The translations under genes and the position numbers were made by a program. Under the pieces are notes generated by a model. That model had not been told where the DNA came from and made no database searches. It saw only the letters and a list, made by a program, of their open reading frames with translations. A DNA stretch of 64,000 nt from Nemertoderma westbladi (Eukaryota > Xenacoelomorpha > Nemertodermatida > Nemertodermatidae): positions 1-64,000 of the forward strand of contig JAUCBJ010006459.1 in the NCBI GenBank assembly GCA_032718475.1, given 5' to 3'. Position 1 is the first letter of the stretch. Each line of letters begins with the position of its first letter. Shown here one piece after another: positions 49,337-61,044 of this stretch.

Positions 49337-51231
49337 GAAGAGACAGTAACAATACCTGCAATATCCTACTGTAAAGTTTGTGAATCAAATCATAAATCCG
49401 ACCTTCTCACCAAAACAGTAAACTCTAAGTAAGCGAATATATTGCAGTATCGATCTCTTATAACCGGTGAGGCAGAAAACAGTCTACGAGCAGACAAACT
49501 TCGATAAAACAAAATCCCGCGCAGCGAATCCTAAAATCAGGCTGACTCACTGACGGACTAAGGGGCTCGTATACCTTGCCGCGGTGTGATTTATATGGTT
49601 GGGCGAAGAGACGCTAGCTAGGTACAGAGGCAGATATTTGGAGATGTCTAACTAGCGGGCAAAGCACAGTACGGACAAAGTTAATTTTATATATTTCGAG
49701 GTGTAAATAATTTCTAACGCGCGTGTGTTAATTCTGAACGGTCAAACAGTTTTGCTCCTTCACATATATAATTACTGGGTACGGTGTGCATTTTACGAAT
49801 ATTCTAATTTTATAACTTGTAGGTCCAATACTCACGAATGATAAGGTTCCTTCCCCTCTTGCGTATTTCCAGGACTCAAATTCAGGCATAAGGTTAATGC
49901 TACGCCCAGAATTCGGCAATTTTAGGTACCAGGTCCCTGATACTAAGAAGAGATGTGTTAGTTTACTACTGTAGGCGTACAGTTACTAATAGCTATCCTG
50001 GCTCCTATCTAGAATTTTAGTCACCCAGGTAGTCCGGGTAACTTCCTATTAGGGCGTTGGCGGGGACACGGTAGATGTTAGTATATCCCTGATAGCCTCA
50101 ATTTATTTGCGCCTAGTATGTAAACTGCCCTACCGCCCGAACGGTACAATCCTAATTCAGGTGAAAACACAATAACCCTCCTAGCCTACAAGTTCTGATG
50201 TAATGGACACCGTTGTACGGCAAATAGTCACAGACGCACCTGTACTTAGCAAGAGTTAAGCGTACAGTTTGCTGCACCCTAACCAATTTGTATGCTTCGT
50301 ACCGGTGTGCCTACGTCCTATCTGCATACTAGTATCTGCCTGCGCTCTCCCTCCCCCGTAGGAATGTGAAGGTCTACTGTAGGTTTTCCTGAATCAAGAC
50401 AGTACAGTCCCTATGATGTAATTTTGGGCTTACAGCGTGTCACTACGTCTACCTTTTGATCTTTTGGTCTTACACTTAGGTAGCAAGGATCGAACGCTGT
50501 CTAACCTTTCAGGCGATGGGCGAATAACTCTAAAATGGTATTGCGGGTTGTCTCTCGTCTACATTCCCGTGATGTTCCCGTTCATTGCTGCGGCCCGATC
50601 TCTAGCCGGCCATCCTGTCCCTGAGTTTGTTCACCGTAGTGAATCCATAGTAAAACAGATAGAAAAGCTGAGAGAATATTCTGACTTTATTACAGAAGAT
50701 ACAATTATAATACAATGCAATCTGAGAATAAACTAAGCACGACAGAATATTGATAAGATAATCTGTGAAGTAGAGATGTAAGTGAAGAAGTGAACTAATG
50801 AACGAAATCGCACCTTTATATACTAAATTTGTGCCGCAATCAATCGAGAAAATTCTCGATTGTTCTATAGATTCTAACAAGGTTTTAAAGATAGCTATTG
50901 GTCCAGCTAATATATAACTTGCACGACATTGGTTACAATCAAATAACTACAGCCTCATTGGTACAGACAAATGCAATTAATTTGTAGCGGTTAATTTAAA
51001 TGAGTTGAAATTCTGCACAAAAAATAATTCGCACTTACTAGGATTCGAACTCGATACCTACTACACATATAATTTCCAACGCTCTACCAACTGAGCTACT
51101 GAACCACTTGACCGATAGATGTACAAATGATAGAACCAATACGAATGAGAACTCAAAGCAATCTTTACAAAGTTAATTCGAATAAAATAAAATTTTGAAA
51201 ATCCACGGCATTTAGGGAATATAATTCTATA
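49337..51231 (-). repeat. BEL-C copy 2, 3' LTR
   Basis: Reverse complement of the BEL-C LTR, about 95% similar by eye, with many more differences than between the two LTRs of the nested element. TATA block at 49,589-49,596; tRNA-like module at 51,029-51,108. The long G run is reduced to CCCTCCCCC (50,349-50,357). The distal end (beyond GGTAACAATACC) is shortened. Confidence 0.9.
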
Positions 51232-52103
51232 CCGCTCCATGAAAACAGGATATTATCGTGCATAAAATATACGGTTTTCACCAATAATCAATCAAACTAT
51301 AGAATACTTAGGGCGTACTTACATATTTACAATTAAATTTCAAACAATACTTCCTTTCTACGTAATGATTCGATACAAAAATAATTACAAATTCAAACTT
51401 TACGTATTTAAGGCTTTACTAAGTAAGTACAATATAAATCTAAATTAAATTCACCAATATAAATCTATTGCATCTCAATATTGCATAAATTCAAACAATT
51501 ACAAATACAAATAAATGAAAACAATAAGAAAGGCTCGCGAGTCTTCCATCTACTATTGCATCTCAAATATTGCATAAATTCAAGTAATTACAAATACTTT
51601 CGTACCTAAATGTAGATTGCATAAGTTTGGAATAATTACAAATATGAGTCTTTCTGAGCACAAAATTTTCTATCTATAAAACTTTCTAAATACAAAATAT
51701 AACACTTTACAAATGAAACTATAAGAAAGGCCCACGAGTCTTCCATCTACTCTTACTTTCTATTTCACTGTAAATACAAATACTGCTTATAAGATATAAA
51801 TTGCATAATATTCGGAACAATATAAATTGCATAAGTTCAGAATAATATAAATTGCATAAGTTTTGAATAATTACAAATATAAAATATAAATTCTTACTAA
51901 ATATAAGTCGTACTAAATACAGATATAAGCTGCTTTCTAAATTTCATAAATTCGGAACAATACAAATTGCATAAGTTCGGAATAAGCACAAATATAAAAT
52001 ATAAGTTTTACTAAATTTTCTAAACATAAAACATATAATTCAAAATAAATCACAAAATCATAAGAAAGGCCCACGAGTCTTCCGTCCACCCTTGCCCTCC
52101 CCT
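51232..52103 (-). other. BEL-C copy 2, 3' untranslated region
   Basis: Matches 34,427-35,280 in reverse. Three dyad motifs at 51,528-51,547, 51,725-51,744 and 52,064-52,083. AT-rich, no gene. Confidence 0.8.
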
Positions 52104-53897
52104 TTATCGCTTAGTGGATCGAGCCCTGCCGCGTCCTCGAAAACTGCGCACAGGTGACTTTGCTCGCGATATGGGACTTGTGGGGCGAGTCACTGGTTTA
52201 CTTGGGACGTTGAGAGACGGTGCGACTATTTCCTCGCAAATTCGTCTATTTGGCATCCCAAAACCTCGACCGATTCCTCGTGACCAATCAGTCGTCACTA
52301 CAGTTGGTAGAACGTCTGGGAACGCGCGAAAGGCGGACGACGCAGACCCAAGAGTAGCTTGCGCCCCCTGTTGATCAGCTGGTGTATGTCCCGACCCTCC
52401 TACTGGTTCTCTTGGAAGTGATACCGTATCCCGAGTAACTCGAATAGTCGGCTCAACTCCTTTGCGTTCTTCTACATTAATAATTTTCTTTAATTGTTGG
52501 CCCACCTTTTGGACCCGTATGATCCTACCCTGCCCGTCCTCCCGAGGGTGACGTGCAGACGGCGCAACCGGAGTGGCTGGTATATTCGTCGCCTCTAGGA
52601 CCTCCTCTTCCTCGAATACGCTCGCTCGTATACGTTTATGGTAAAACGCGGCTCGGTACGCCCATGCGACGGTTAACCAAGCTCCCTTGTTCCGCTTTTC
52701 AGTTCGGAAACGATCGAATTCACCATACGTAATCCGATTAACGACTTTCTGAAAATTCCACGTGTTTTTGTTATCCGGGTGAATTTGTAACAGATACTCG
52801 CGCACCACTCGGAATCCGCTGTCGTGGGGCAAAATATCGACAACCTCGATAAGTTCGTCATATTGGGGCATAGCGGAGATATATCCTTCCGACATCATCG
52901 TCTGGGGATTTACCGCCCAAAATCCGAGATGCGCTCTCATCAGAAACCGTCTTCTCTGTGCCGATACATGTTCGTCGGCCAAATCTTCCCACTCATCAAA
53001 TAACTTCCTTACGAGTTTTACAGATTCGTGTTCATAAGGTATGTCCCTTAGTTGGCATTCAGATGCTCGATGTCCCTTTATATTGCAGTAAGTACATTGA
53101 GCCATAAATCTCCAGCAAGTATAAAAGGTATGAGACCCTTGATCCCCACACCATCCACAGATTAGCTGAGTCGTAGTAATGTGCTTTCCACTGCACTTTG
53201 ACATATGATGTCCAGCGACGCCACATTTACTACACATCGTATTGGCAGGGTACCACACTCGTTCGTATATAAGATCTCCAATCGGTCGAGCGCTTCCTCC
53301 CATACTATAATCGTAATCATCTGGGTCTATGGGTTGGTAGGTTTCTGAAGGTTGTATACAAACTATAGCATCTGTTGCTTCAAGTTGTCGAATCTCCGTC
53401 TGAGATTTCTTCGGGAGGTTCCTTTCTATCTCAAGAAGTTCCTCTAAAGGATCGTCGGCGATCGTAGTAGTTACTTCGAATTCATCACCAAGGTGACCGA
53501 TAGGCGCGCGCGTCTGCCGTGATTCATCCGTAATTTCCACGATACGTTCTCCTTCATAGGGTAACAATGTAAACATAGATGGTCTTTCGATAAGAGATCC
53601 CGCACAGCGAAGATACACGTCTCGAAATATGCTAAATCCTGCTCGAGTAAAGGCATTACACTGAGCGTCGGAGTTGTAGAAGGGTTCAAGGAATCGTCTA
53701 AACACGTCGGTACGAATTCTCCCTTCCATGTAGAACGTATGATCTTCTCCGAGACAAAGTGGATGTCTTTTGAGAGTGCGAGACACAATGTCGGCGATTA
53801 GGCAAACATTCACTGACGACTCTATCGCTAAATAATATTGTAAGACCGCTCTTGGAGGTGACGTAATAGCCCAATACAATACACGCATCCTCTCCAT
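52104..53897 (-). CDS. BEL-C copy 2 ORF2, C-terminal half (zinc knuckles, basic tail)
   Basis: 597 codons nearly identical to codons ~645-1241 of the ORF at 30,701. Contains the Exo III-like YYLAIESS, three CCHC knuckles (MCSKCGVAGHHMSKC, CGWCGDQGSH, CTYCNIKGHRASEC) and the basic tail. It is separated from the N-terminal half by a 5-bp tandem duplication (TATTG, near 53,874-53,880) that shifts the frame. Differences from the nested copy are few and mostly conservative (HHMAKC/HHMSKC, RFPLRAH/RFLMRAH). Confidence 0.85.
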   Translation of the reverse strand: MERMRVLYWAITSPPRAVLQYYLAIESSVNVCLIADIVSRTLKRHPLCLGEDHTFYMEGRIRTDVFRRFLEPFYNSDAQCNAFTRAGFSIFRDVYLRCAGSLIERPSMFTLLPYEGERIVEITDESRQTRAPIGHLGDEFEVTTTIADDPLEELLEIERNLPKKSQTEIRQLEATDAIVCIQPSETYQPIDPDDYDYSMGGSARPIGDLIYERVWYPANTMCSKCGVAGHHMSKCSGKHITTTQLICGWCGDQGSHTFYTCWRFMAQCTYCNIKGHRASECQLRDIPYEHESVKLVRKLFDEWEDLADEHVSAQRRRFLMRAHLGFWAVNPQTMMSEGYISAMPQYDELIEVVDILPHDSGFRVVREYLLQIHPDNKNTWNFQKVVNRITYGEFDRFRTEKRNKGAWLTVAWAYRAAFYHKRIRASVFEEEEVLEATNIPATPVAPSARHPREDGQGRIIRVQKVGQQLKKIINVEERKGVEPTIRVTRDTVSLPREPVGGSGHTPADQQGAQATLGSASSAFRAFPDVLPTVVTTDWSRGIGRGFGMPNRRICEEIVAPSLNVPSKPVTRPTSPISRAKSPVRSFRGRGRARSTKR

Positions 53898-55834
53898 TTA
53901 AGCTGTGATTCAAACTCACTCATATCTGGAGTATCACCTTCTCCATAAGTTTCAATATACTTGTTTCTCTTATTTTCCTTATAATCCCAATTGAATAACA
54001 GGTAGGAAATGTATCCAGTTCCAGTCTTCTGAGTATTATACTCACGAAAATATCCCTGTTCTATAGACCACAGAATAAGAGGTCGAGTGTCGACGTATGG
54101 TGTCGGTAGTCGGTCATCGCTGTCCGTCATGCCGGCGAAGTCGCTAATTAAATCCTCCCTTACTCCTGATCCAACCTTTACAACAGTTTTATCTAAAATC
54201 ATGTTTCTTACCATCTTCGGTAGCATTCTAGCGTCAATATTACAAGCTTGGTCCATCTTCTTTACTATATCGGTGATAAGATGGTGTCGCTTTGTATTCG
54301 CTGGAGGTATCGGCATTCGTTTGTCGCTCCTCTGTCTACTGAAAACGTGCAGGACTCCGTCCGCCGCTCTAATTTGTATAGTCTTAGAAGTCAAACTCTG
54401 CTGATGACTGCCGCCCTCGTTATCGTAAAACATATAACCGTTTTCCTGAAACGATCTAAACGTCCTAGTCCATTCATCCAACAATTCTTCCGAAGGTTGC
54501 CAAATCTTCTCTATATCCTTATCCTCATCGAAACGAATAACCTTACCTCGCCAATCTGCGGCAATATCTGTATCCGACTCGAAGGTTCCGGTTCCAATCC
54601 ATAAACGAATCGTCTTGGTTAGATATCCTTTCAGATTACTCAGAGCTATGTCGGCACCAGCTCTATCCAGTTCCTTGAAATCTTGAATATGAGGTGGAAC
54701 GTTGTGCACGACCTTTTGAGTAATATGTCTACGTAAATCATATATCTTACTCATATCGCTGAAAACAACTGCAGGAAGAAACTCCAAGTTTGAAATGATT
54801 TCTGGATGATCCACGATGGGTATTTCGTACGTCGTATCCTGTCGGACTGGTATACTAATAGGGAAATTGAGTGTCGTACTCAATGGTTTCGTAGTTGAAG
54901 TACTATACGGTTGCATTTCTCTTGGCCTCTCCGGGGATGCAATCTGTAATCTCTGAATAACGTTTTGAGCAAAGTTTATGCTCTCGAAAACTTCCGGTGT
55001 CATCTCCTTAGCTGAAGTTTGATCGTGTGACGTCCAATGGCAAGGTAGGCTCGCGAGTCTTCCACCCCATTCTTCCATCTCACCTTTCTCGAAAGCCTTG
55101 TAGGCTCTGTATAGGCTAAGAGCTTCTTTCTTTTCGCGGGTTGACTGATTCGCCTCGTCCAGCGTAAGTTCAAATACATCGGGTTCAACAACCTTAGGTG
55201 GGTAAATGACAGTTTCTCCCGCCTTTGGTCCGGTCATAGCAAATGAATAATATGGATTCGATAAAGGATACCCTCCTTCCTGGTAGCGTAGTTGTTGATG
55301 ATTCGAACACCTCGCCAATATCGGTTCGGGATTTTCCTTATTCAAACGCATCGGAATCGCATTTCGTTGTTCGCGCATACAAGAACCGCATTGATAATAA
55401 AGTTTATAAACCGAAAATGCTTCCTTGGTTTCTCTATCGTCCCCTCGAGTTCGTCTGTAAAGATGCATTCCATCGAATTCATCGCGTACCGCGGGCATAG
55501 GTTCGTGCGCCTTTAGGTATTGCATGGTATGATACAAACGACTAATTTCAGTATCGGGGTCTTCGCTAATGTCTCCCGTATCACACAAAGCATCGTACGG
55601 GTAAAGTTCGTTGAAGGTTTGGCGCAAACTTTCGATTCTTTCGTTTAATGCGTTTTGCCTTCTCTTTAATACGTTCGAGTCATATTTAGTTCTCGCGAGT
55701 TTCGCTGTACTTTCCGATAATTCTTTTATACCGAATATAGTATAATCCTTGGCTCCAAATCTTTAGAATGGCGCTGCTGCCTCCTCTTGGATATCATATC
55801 CCCATCTCGGCTCTCCTTGTATCCCTTTCTCCAT
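53828..55834 (-). CDS. BEL-C copy 2 ORF2, N-terminal half
   Basis: Equivalent to codons 1-~645 of the ORF at 30,701, with the ATG at 55,834. A GAA-to-TAA change at 55,763-55,765 stops it at codon 24, and a downstream Met at 55,627 heads the next open stretch. It retains the CxxC...CxxH site and the Exo I (YDNEG) and Exo II (KVGSGVREDL) motifs without change. The frame ends after the 5-bp duplication near 53,877. The dyad motif is at 55,044-55,063. Confidence 0.85.
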
Positions 55835-56499
55835 AATTAGGGTGTAGTTACATAATCATTACTACTAGAGGGAATACAACAGAGTTTGTAGTTAGTTGTG
55901 AGGAGACGTGAGAGTTTCGTCTGCCCTTTGGGCTCGACAACGCTCTAACCTCCTACCCATAGCCTAAGATCTAGGGTTTCTTTAATGACACGCTGCTTCT
56001 TATCTAAAAATTTTTTTTTGCCGAAATAAAAACGAATTTTGGGCTAAACTGGCTGTGAGTCTAAAATACTCACTTTTTGATCCCAAACTATTATCAGAAA
56101 ATAAGCAGTCAAGAATTAGTAATAAATATAGGGGAGTCTATTTTGACGTAACTTATTGAAACAAGACCGTGTAAAATTTAATTAAAAATTTTTAAGAAAG
56201 GCTCGCAAGTCTTCCTCTCTTGTTTCTCTAATTTTAAGTTCCACCCGACTGTACCCTGAAATCTATTCACTGGAGAAAATTTTAAAATTTTTTCAAATCC
56301 AAATGGATTGTCTAAAATTTCGAAAATGTCTCAATATTGTGAGTTCCAAGTAGAATTCCATTTCTTAAACCTACAAATCCCGCTCCTATGTGACACATAA
56401 GGGTACTACCCTCAATGTTCACATATAAAGACAATGGAATTCTACCGCTGTCCTTACTACGGTGTACAGGTACGTGGAAATCTATTTGTAAACTCCTAA
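55835..56499 (-). other. BEL-C copy 2, pol-ORF2 spacer
   Basis: Matches 30,034-30,700. Dyad motif at 56,196-56,215. The donor-like AAAAGTGAGTATTTTAG is altered by one base compared with the nested copy (AAAAAGTGAGT against AAAAGGTGAGT). Confidence 0.7.
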
Positions 56500-59400
56500 T
56501 TATTTACTAGTATTAGGTGGAGATTTGTAGTCTCCAGACTCGTTACGAGTCTCTTCAAGAAGTACGAGACGTTGAGTCGGTCTGTCTACTGTACGACCGT
56601 CAATTGTCCGTACTGTCACAGTCCTTGTCACTCCATCCATAGATGGATGTGTGGCTAAAATTACACCTGTTATCCAGAAGCGTCTTTTTAGATTCACTTC
56701 TGCCAACAGCACGTGATCTCCCGGCTTTAATGCGCGGGTGTTATTATACCAAGTTGTTCTGGCAGAAATAGAGGGCAAATAATGGTTTTGCCATATTTCC
56801 CAGAATTTGTTAGCCAGTAGTTGCGTGATTTTCCACGCTTTTCTACCGTAGCTGTCGCTTTCTATTGGAATAGAAATCGGCGTCAAAGTGGTCGGTGCCT
56901 GCATTAGCAGGTGTGCTGGTGTTAAAGCGAACTGAGATTGTTTGTCATCGGGTACTAATACTATTGGTCTAGTATTTAGTATTGCCTCGATTTCAACAAA
57001 CAATGTTGTCAGTTGGTCGTCTGTTAATATGTGGTTTACTGGAATGACCTTTGCCATGGCTGTCTTTATAGATCTAATCAATCTCTCCCAGACTCCGCCT
57101 CTCCAAGGACTATCTGGAGGATTAAACTTCCAAACAATCTTGTGAGGTTGTAGTTCGTTCGAGATTTGATCATGATCTAATTTCTTAAAGGCTCTAGCAA
57201 TCTCATTCCGAGCACCAACAAAGTTTGTCCCTTGGTCTGAGTACAAGCATTTCACTAGTCCGCGTCTAGCGATAAATCGCCGCAGTGCTAGTATAAACGC
57301 GTTGGTGGAAAGATCCATCACACGTTCAATGTGAACTGCCCTACTGGACATACATGTGAAAATCAGTCCCCAACGTTTTACTAGTATACGTCCACGTTTC
57401 GTATGTATGGGACCAAAGCAATCAATTCCAGTCTCTGTAAAAGGTGGTCTGAATGCTTGAAGTCGTGCTTGTGGTAGTTCACTCATTTCTTGGGTACCTA
57501 TTCTAGAATGTACCTTTTTACAAATAATACACGTACGTGTCACTGAACTTAACGCTTTACTGGGTCTAATCAATACAAATCTTGTACGTAAGTAGGAAAG
57601 ACAGTGGTGTCTTCCAGCGTGTTTCAGATGTAGATGTGCGTCCAGTATCATTGCACGTTGTAGTTCGTGGTGTTGCGGTATTATTATTGGGTACCTAAAG
57701 TTTGTGTTAAAGTCAATGTTTTGAAGCCGAGATTTATGACAAATTAAGCCATTATAAATTATCGGACTCCAACTCAGTATTGGTGACGACTTGATTGGTT
57801 GACCTTGATTTATAGATGTGAATTCGCGCGCGAAATATCGCAGTTGATAATGGCGAATTAATTTAATCTCACATCTGTCAATCTCAGTCAATGTAAGTCG
57901 ACGCGTAAAGTCGCGTTTGCCTTTAACATATTGTACAAAACGTACAATCCACGCTAATTTTCGGCAAGCGCTTGTCCAAGAATCTGTTAAGTTTACAATA
58001 CGGTCGACATGAGTATTTGTGACGTCATCAGGTAAGTCAATGGAGATTTTGGAAGGTTTTGAATTACTAGAAGGGCCCACGGGTCCGCCGGTAGGTATTC
58101 CCTTGTTGACTGTTGATCCGTCGGGGTCTACAAGTAATTTGTCCTTCTTCGTCTTCTTACCTTGATCGTCAGTACTTTGTAAGTCGATCGTTAATGGTGG
58201 TTTGAACTCTATGGGGTCAGCAGGTTTCGGTAAACTTATTTTCCTGCCGACATTAATCCCAGGTCTCACCATAGGTTGCAAGTTCGGTATGTCTCTTGAG
58301 CGCAAAGTAACACCTGTATTTACATTAGCGTAGGTACTACCCACATCTGTAATACATGAGGTTTCACCGTGCTTATGGTTGCTCAAGTGTGTCGAATTTG
58401 GTAGTTTGTCAATACAAGGCCGCTCCAATAGGGAAACTGCGGCTTTATTGTTAGTCGATACATTACTAATGTCCGGTAGAACATTTTGTGATGTTTCTGA
58501 CAAAATGTCTAGTCGACTGTCTAGTAATGTGTCTGGCGATACGTCTGGTAACGTATCTGGTTGTTTGTCAATAGAAGGCCGCTCCAATAGGGAAACTGCG
58601 GCTTTACTGTTTGTCAGTGTGTTACTAGCGTCTGGTGGAACATTTTGTGATATGTCTGGCAAAATGTCTGGTTGGCTGTCTAGTAACATGTCTGGTTGAC
58701 CGTCTGGTAACGTGTCTGGTTGACCGTCTGGCGATATGTCTGGTGTAGAAAGGCTCGCAAGTCTTCCTCTCTTGACCTTTGAAGTTATATCTTTCCATTT
58801 TGCCTTCGGTTTCTTCTTGAGTTTTGCCGCCGTTGTCTTTTTCTTTGTCTTCCCCTTTTTTGGTTTCTTGATTTCGGCGTCCTTTGGGATAGTGTTGGAT
58901 TTGTTGTCGTATAACGGAGGCCAATCTTGTGTCGATTTCTGCAAGAATTGGGGTCCGTGTTGCCAAAATTCTTTGTTCTCCGGTTTACAGAATTCCTCAG
59001 GCATCATTCCTCGCGACGCAATATCAGCTGGGTTTTGTGGTCCGGGACAATGTCGCCAATCCTCTTTTATTGAACGGTCTAGAATTTCCGCGCGACGGTT
59101 AGCTACGAATGTCTTGAATTCGAGTGTGTCGTTGTTTATGTAAAATAAAACCAACGTCGCGTCAGTCCAATAAAATATCTGTAAACTCGACTGTAGTTCT
59201 GTCTGTATGAGGTTCACGATGGTGGTTGGCAGGGTTGCGGCTTGTAGCTCGGCTCGTGGTGTCGTCATATACTTAGTAGGCATGGTCTTAGCCTTAGAAG
59301 TAATGAGCGAAACATCGAACTCGTCTGATTCTACTTGTCTGCGCAAGTACGCTGCCACACCAAAACCGTTGTCACTGGCGTCAGAAAAACAGTGTAGTTC

Positions 59401-61032
59401 CAAGTTGTCAGGAAATGTACTTTGTAATGGAAAGTAAACCCTGGGTATGGAATAATCCTCTAGCGAAGATAATTCCGCCTCCCAGGTCTTCCATAAGTCC
59501 ACTTGGTCTGATGAGATCGGCTCGTCCCATGTTAGTCCATCCTTCCATATACTGCGCATATAAATGCGGGCTTGCAGTATCACTGGACTGATGAATCCTA
59601 ACGGATCGAACAATCGGCTCAACTTTGACAAGCATGATCTCTTTGTCAGTGTGTTCTCTTGACTGTCCAGTCTCACTTTCACTCGGAAGTTGTCTGTGTT
59701 TGGGTCCCAAAAGAGCCCCAACACCTTAGTCGTCGGTAGTGGTTCGAACTCTAGGTCTATGTCACCACCTCCACGCTCAGTCGTCCCGAATGAGTCTACT
59801 AATTCGGCACTGTTTGAGGCGAATTTGGTGAGGTTAAAACCTCCGCCCGCTAAGCAGTCCCGTAATTGATGTGCTACTGTTGTAGCACGTTCTACTGTGT
59901 CGCAACTCTGTAAACCGTCATCTACATAAAAGTCACGCTCCACAATCCTAATTATCTCTGGGTCATACAGGTGTTTCTGATCCCTAGCGGCCTGCTTTAG
60001 GGCGTACATCGTGCAATTTGGGCTGTCTCTGGCACCGAAAACGCGAACTTGCATTTGGTAAGTCGCCGGTGGTAAACTTAAGTCTCCTTCCGGGTACCAG
60101 AGGAACCGCAAACTGTCTCTGTCTCGCTCTAACGCTCTCACTTGGTGAAACATCGCTTCAACGTCACAAGTAAAAGCTACTTGACGCTGACGGAAGCGCA
60201 TAATCACCCCCATAAGATAATTATTCATGTTTGGTCCATCCATCAACTCACTATTGAGGGACATTCCCTCAAACAGAGCCGCGCAGTCGTTGACTACGCG
60301 TACTTTATCTGGTTTGTCGGGATGTCTCACATAGTGATGTGGCAAGTAATAGGTTTGGTCAGTCACTATCTCCGGGTTAGTCATTCGGATAGCGTATCCC
60401 TTAGTCAAATACGTCTCCATCTGAGTGTTGTACTGCAGATGGGCCTTCTCGTCCTTTAATAGACGTTGCCGTATTGAGTGTAGACGTCTTAAAGCCAGTG
60501 GATAGTTGTTTATAAGTTTAGGACTTTGGCTACGCCATAACATCCCTACCTCATAATGTCCGTCTTTCGTCTGGTGGATAGTATCTTCCATGATCTTCAG
60601 AGATTGTTTCTCCTGTTCCGACATACAAGGTTCGTAGCTACCAGGTTCAGGTGTATCTTGTTCTAACCACCTGATAGTCTTCTCCGTTAATTCCTTGTCT
60701 AGCACAGCTTGTTCCAACTGATGATTTCTCAACGCGTCATCATCGATCTCGACGGGCACTGTTGAGGTTATTGGGGTAGGTAGACTCGCAAGCCTATCAT
60801 CTGTCGTCGATGGAATCTCTAGCTGACTCGTCTTCTCCCCAAGTTCTAAACTCACCTGGTGAATTAGCTGCTCCTTGTGACTTATCATACTAGTTACACG
60901 TCTGTTATGTTTTGTCGACTGTAGTGTAGTATGGTTCACGTCGTGTGAGAAGGAATGAATTGAATTTGTAGTTAATAAACTACATGTACTCTGTACATCG
61001 TCTTCCTCGTCACTTACGTCTAGTGTGCGCAC
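56500..61032 (-). CDS. pol: BEL-C copy 2 pol: RT, RNase H, integrase (intact)
   Basis: 1,510 codons without interruption. RT catalytic YVDDG (59,915-59,929), RNase H CFSDAS, the Lys-rich/PD-repeat insert, the complete HHCC integrase zinc domain, rve core (GIDCFGPIH, YSDQGTNFVGA, SPWRGGVWERL) and the SH3-like C-terminus. It has the sense codon and the four bases that are missing in the nested copy. The PD-repeat insert is longer here, with an extra DGQPDMLLDSQPDILPDIS unit and other substitutions. It continues in frame from 61,045-61,932, separated by one nonsense codon. The dyad motif occurs at 58,748 and 60,779. Confidence 0.92.
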   Translation of the reverse strand: MRTLDVSDEEDDVQSTCSLLTTNSIHSFSHDVNHTTLQSTKHNRRVTSMISHKEQLIHQVSLELGEKTSQLEIPSTTDDRLASLPTPITSTVPVEIDDDALRNHQLEQAVLDKELTEKTIRWLEQDTPEPGSYEPCMSEQEKQSLKIMEDTIHQTKDGHYEVGMLWRSQSPKLINNYPLALRRLHSIRQRLLKDEKAHLQYNTQMETYLTKGYAIRMTNPEIVTDQTYYLPHHYVRHPDKPDKVRVVNDCAALFEGMSLNSELMDGPNMNNYLMGVIMRFRQRQVAFTCDVEAMFHQVRALERDRDSLRFLWYPEGDLSLPPATYQMQVRVFGARDSPNCTMYALKQAARDQKHLYDPEIIRIVERDFYVDDGLQSCDTVERATTVAHQLRDCLAGGGFNLTKFASNSAELVDSFGTTERGGGDIDLEFEPLPTTKVLGLFWDPNTDNFRVKVRLDSQENTLTKRSCLSKLSRLFDPLGFISPVILQARIYMRSIWKDGLTWDEPISSDQVDLWKTWEAELSSLEDYSIPRVYFPLQSTFPDNLELHCFSDASDNGFGVAAYLRRQVESDEFDVSLITSKAKTMPTKYMTTPRAELQAATLPTTIVNLIQTELQSSLQIFYWTDATLVLFYINNDTLEFKTFVANRRAEILDRSIKEDWRHCPGPQNPADIASRGMMPEEFCKPENKEFWQHGPQFLQKSTQDWPPLYDNKSNTIPKDAEIKKPKKGKTKKKTTAAKLKKKPKAKWKDITSKVKRGRLASLSTPDISPDGQPDTLPDGQPDMLLDSQPDILPDISQNVPPDASNTLTNSKAAVSLLERPSIDKQPDTLPDVSPDTLLDSRLDILSETSQNVLPDISNVSTNNKAAVSLLERPCIDKLPNSTHLSNHKHGETSCITDVGSTYANVNTGVTLRSRDIPNLQPMVRPGINVGRKISLPKPADPIEFKPPLTIDLQSTDDQGKKTKKDKLLVDPDGSTVNKGIPTGGPVGPSSNSKPSKISIDLPDDVTNTHVDRIVNLTDSWTSACRKLAWIVRFVQYVKGKRDFTRRLTLTEIDRCEIKLIRHYQLRYFAREFTSINQGQPIKSSPILSWSPIIYNGLICHKSRLQNIDFNTNFRYPIIIPQHHELQRAMILDAHLHLKHAGRHHCLSYLRTRFVLIRPSKALSSVTRTCIICKKVHSRIGTQEMSELPQARLQAFRPPFTETGIDCFGPIHTKRGRILVKRWGLIFTCMSSRAVHIERVMDLSTNAFILALRRFIARRGLVKCLYSDQGTNFVGARNEIARAFKKLDHDQISNELQPHKIVWKFNPPDSPWRGGVWERLIRSIKTAMAKVIPVNHILTDDQLTTLFVEIEAILNTRPIVLVPDDKQSQFALTPAHLLMQAPTTLTPISIPIESDSYGRKAWKITQLLANKFWEIWQNHYLPSISARTTWYNNTRALKPGDHVLLAEVNLKRRFWITGVILATHPSMDGVTRTVTVRTIDGRTVDRPTQRLVLLEETRNESGDYKSPPNTSK

Positions 61033-61044
61033 AGGCGCTCGAGT

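Larger units (their letters stand above)
51528..60798 (-). promoter_or_regulatory. Dispersed dyad motif in BEL-C copy 2 (7 copies)
   Basis: On the plus strand these read GAAAGGCTCGCGAGTCTTCC or variants: 51,528; 51,725; 52,064; 55,044; 56,196; 58,748; 60,779. Each is at the position equivalent to a copy in the nested element, so the layout predates the two insertions. The gag copies are missing because of the truncation. Confidence 0.78.
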